A stretch of DNA of 7,313 nucleotides from L227-5C sp038209275 (lineage in GTDB: Bacteria; Chloroflexota; Chloroflexia; Chloroheliales; Chloroheliaceae), in assembly GCA_038209275.1 (NCBI GenBank), contig JBBQXW010000357.1:1-7313 (forward strand), written 5' to 3'. Below the pieces are notes generated by a model. The model worked only from the letters and a program-made list of their open reading frames with translations. It was not told the origin of the DNA and ran no database searches. The position numbers and the translations under genes were made by a program. Numbering within the stretch: the stretch's first letter is position 1; each line of letters starts with the position of its first letter. Below, in pieces: positions 5,699 through 7,313 of this stretch.

Positions 5699-7045
5699 TT
5701 AATTTTTCCAATCAAAACCACCGTGCGCCCCTTTATCCGATTTCTTCACCAGATTTTTGCCATCGGCATCTACTGTATATAAACCCAACCCGGCGACAAA
5801 CATAATTTGCTTGCCATCTTTTGACCAGGCCGGAACTGGTTGGTCTTCAAACAAAGTGGTCAGGCGACGCACATTAGTGCCGTCCGGCTTTACCAGCCAT
5901 AAATCAAAGGGCAAGCCGTGATAACTGGCGCTGTTCTGCCTGTTCTGACTAATCATCTGCGGCCTGCCGCCTACAATACCTACTCCAAGATTATTGAAAA
6001 GCGCCGAGGCTAACGGGTTTTGGCCCGCCCCAGTGGTTGCGCCCGGCAACGGCCCTGGCTGGCCCGGCCCTGCCGGATTTACCACTGACAAATCCGGCCC
6101 GCCCGCCGCCGCGAATACAATCATATCACCATTGGGGGAAGGGCGCGGTACATAATAGCTCAAGAAGCCGCTATTGCGGTTTAGCAAGGTTTTGCTCTTT
6201 TTGGTAGCAATATCATAACTCTTCAGTTCAGTTTCGTAACTGCCACCCGAAGCATCCGTACCAATATAAACTATGCTTTTGCCATCGGGGAGCGGAGCGG
6301 GATAACGTCCGTCTTCGAACAATTTTTCGCGAGTGCCGCTTGCCAGTTCCAATCGGTCTATGCCAATTTTTTCGCCTGTAACAACGTTTTTGGCATTGCG
6401 TACCGGCGTTCGATAACTAAAATAAAGGTATTTGCTATCGGCAGACCAGATTGGCTCGTCCAGAAAAGTCTGTGGCTCATCGCGCTTAATTACCATTTTG
6501 GCACTGTTGGCCTTCAAATCGTAAATCCAGATGTCCTGACCAATGACGATATTGCCGGGCGTACCTTCTGGCTCTGGGCTGTAGCCATAAGCCACCTGGC
6601 TGGCATCCGGCGAAATGTTGGGGCTAATCGCCTGGGCTAAGGGCGCAACTTTGGTAATCGCCTTGCCGCCCAAAGTATCCGGCGTAACTGGCCCGGCCTG
6701 ACTCTTTGTTCCACCGATCCAGATATTGTTCTGGCTTACCCAGGTAAACAAACCGGGAATAGTGCCACCCGTTGCAGGAGGTGCAATTACCGTAATCTGA
6801 CCGTCTGCCCCCGTAATCGGCCCAACCTTGCCTCCGGCAGTAAGGGTTGCCGCCGCGCTGTTGGCATTAACCTGTGGATTAGGCTGGCCCTGTCCTGGCG
6901 CAGGTGTCAGCGCCACGTTGGGTTGAGCCGGATTAGCCGAAGTTGCGGCAGGAGCATTTTCGCCGCAAGCAATCAGCAGCAAGCTACTCAATATAAAAAG
7001 CGGCATAAGCCGAAAAATTAGCTGTTTTCTGAAATGGCGATACAA
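5699..7045 (-). CDS. Lipoprotein with PD40/TolB-like beta-propeller repeats
   Basis: This is an exported lipoprotein of 448 residues. A short basic N-terminus and hydrophobic segment end in the lipobox LIAC, with the lipidated Cys at 27. A Pro/Ala/Gly/Asn-rich spacer (about 31-72) links the anchor to the propeller. PD40-type blades are visible at about 141-155 (SPNISPDASQVAYGY), 197-212 (EPIWSADSKYLYFSYR), 248-262 (YPAPLPDGKSIVYIG), 300-313 (PRPSPNGDMIVFAA) and 403-419 (PVPAWSKDGKQIMFVAG), with a partial strand near the end (GGFDWKN). A Gly/Pro/Gln-rich insert (about 323-375) separates the fourth and fifth blades. Such propellers bind proteins or glycans at the cell surface, but this one has no enzyme motif and no evident partner. 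The TTG start at 7045 is supported by AAGGAG 9 nt upstream. It is probably monocistronic and is bracketed by the two palindromes. Confidence 0.85.
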   Translation of the reverse strand: MYRHFRKQLIFRLMPLFILSSLLLIACGENAPAATSANPAQPNVALTPAPGQGQPNPQVNANSAAATLTAGGKVGPITGADGQITVIAPPATGGTIPGLFTWVSQNNIWIGGTKSQAGPVTPDTLGGKAITKVAPLAQAISPNISPDASQVAYGYSPEPEGTPGNIVIGQDIWIYDLKANSAKMVIKRDEPQTFLDEPIWSADSKYLYFSYRTPVRNAKNVVTGEKIGIDRLELASGTREKLFEDGRYPAPLPDGKSIVYIGTDASGGSYETELKSYDIATKKSKTLLNRNSGFLSYYVPRPSPNGDMIVFAAAGGPDLSVVNPAGPGQPGPLPGATTGAGQNPLASALFNNLGVGIVGGRPQMISQNRQNSASYHGLPFDLWLVKPDGTNVRRLTTLFEDQPVPAWSKDGKQIMFVAGLGLYTVDADGKNLVKKSDKGAHGGFDWKN

Positions 7046-7054
7046 CCAGGTTAG

Positions 7055-7060
7055 CTCCTT
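7055..7060 (-). promoter_or_regulatory. Ribosome-binding site supporting the TTG start of the lipoprotein
   Basis: The minus strand reads AAGGAG with 9 nt to the TTG at 7043-7045. The next in-frame Met is residue 14, inside the signal peptide and without a comparable site. Confidence 0.7.
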
Positions 7061-7113
7061 ACACTTTTTTCTGTATTTAAATCATAAAATCTGGTTTCCT
7101 TACAACCTGCCCT

Positions 7114-7143
7114 ATTTTACTCCATTTTGCCAGAGTCTACCAA
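7114..7143 (-). promoter_or_regulatory. Candidate promoter for the lipoprotein gene
   Basis: On the minus strand, TTGGTA (7138-7143) is followed after 18 nt by TAAAAT (7114-7119). Transcription would start near 7107, leaving a leader of about 60 nt. The -10 is good (5/6) and the -35 moderate (4/6). Nothing else is evident between 7144 and 7237 except GGCAAG (7211-7216) facing CTTGCC (7236-7241). Confidence 0.4.
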
Positions 7144-7237
7144 CCTAACGCTTGAAGATTAGAACCATCGGTCACGTAAAGATACCTGGAAAAGATTTTC
7201 GACTTTGTCAGGCAAGTTTTTAGTTATGATTTTGGCT

Positions 7238-7313
7238 TGCCAGTGTGAAAGTGAAAGTAGTAGCGATTTGCCCAATTGGGCAAATCGCTACTACTTTCAC
7301 TTTCACACTGGCA
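7238..7313. repeat. Perfect palindrome of at least 76 bp, copy 2 of the interspersed repeat, at the window edge
   Basis: The two 38-nt arms are exact reverse complements with no spacer, centred between 7275 and 7276. The left arm begins TGCCAGTGTGAAAGTGAAAG and ends AGCGATTTGCCCAA. Its core is identical to copy 1, while the outer arms differ. The palindrome reaches the last base, so its true length is unknown. It lies about 95 nt upstream of the lipoprotein promoter candidate. It could be a mobile palindromic element, or in part an assembly fold-back at a contig end. Confidence 0.85.

Noticed and set aside
5597..5782. Plus-strand 61-codon frame downstream of the small-RNA candidate
   Set aside because: There is no ribosome-binding site, it runs through the tandem repeat and palindrome, and its end is antisense to the lipoprotein gene; the composition looks random.
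1..7313. CRISPR array, tRNA or rRNA genes, transposase, defence genes
   Set aside because: No spaced repeat array, tRNA-like fold or rRNA sequence, or proteins of these types, were seen on either strand.

Overview
This 7.3 kb window is a bacterial chromosomal segment of moderate GC. Its mixture of protein families suggests a member of the Chloroflexota (Chloroflexi). The main clue is a bacterial MtrA-like protein joined to a DUF4346 domain. A secreted metzincin protease, a PD40-propeller lipoprotein and TTG starts with good ribosome-binding sites are consistent with this. The taxonomic call is inference from remembered families, not from a search.

Layout, left to right. (1) Positions 1-1357, minus strand: a secreted zinc metalloprotease gene that runs off the left edge and is broken by one extra base in a five-G run (705-709). 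Signal peptide and N-terminal domain are in one frame, the HExxHxxGxxH catalytic domain in another. (2) Positions 1358-1706: intergenic DNA holding a compact MITE-like element with nested inverted repeats between 10-bp direct repeats, followed by a near-consensus promoter. (3) Positions 1707-2735, plus strand: the MtrA-like/DUF4346 fusion, followed by a probable intrinsic terminator. (4) Positions 2844-5346, minus strand: a two-gene unit, leucyl aminopeptidase (pepA) then a PfkB-family heptose-7-phosphate-kinase-like gene, overlapping by 14 bases. (5) Positions 5347-5698: divergent and intergenic DNA with a very strong plus-strand promoter that drives only about 57 nt ending in a hairpin and T-run (a small-RNA candidate), then a 12-bp tandem repeat and a perfect 38-bp palindrome. 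(6) Positions 5699-7045, minus strand: a lipoprotein with a PD40/TolB-like beta-propeller. (7) Positions 7046-7313: its upstream region, then a perfect palindrome of at least 76 bp with the same core as the first, ending exactly at the window edge.

The genes do not form one pathway. The pepA-kinase overlap implies co-transcription and translational coupling. The protease and the lipoprotein are exported and act at or outside the membrane. The MtrA-like gene stands alone under its own promoter and probably has a C1/corrinoid- or pterin-related role. The most unusual content is non-coding: the small-RNA candidate, the MITE-like element and the two-copy palindrome family around the lipoprotein gene.
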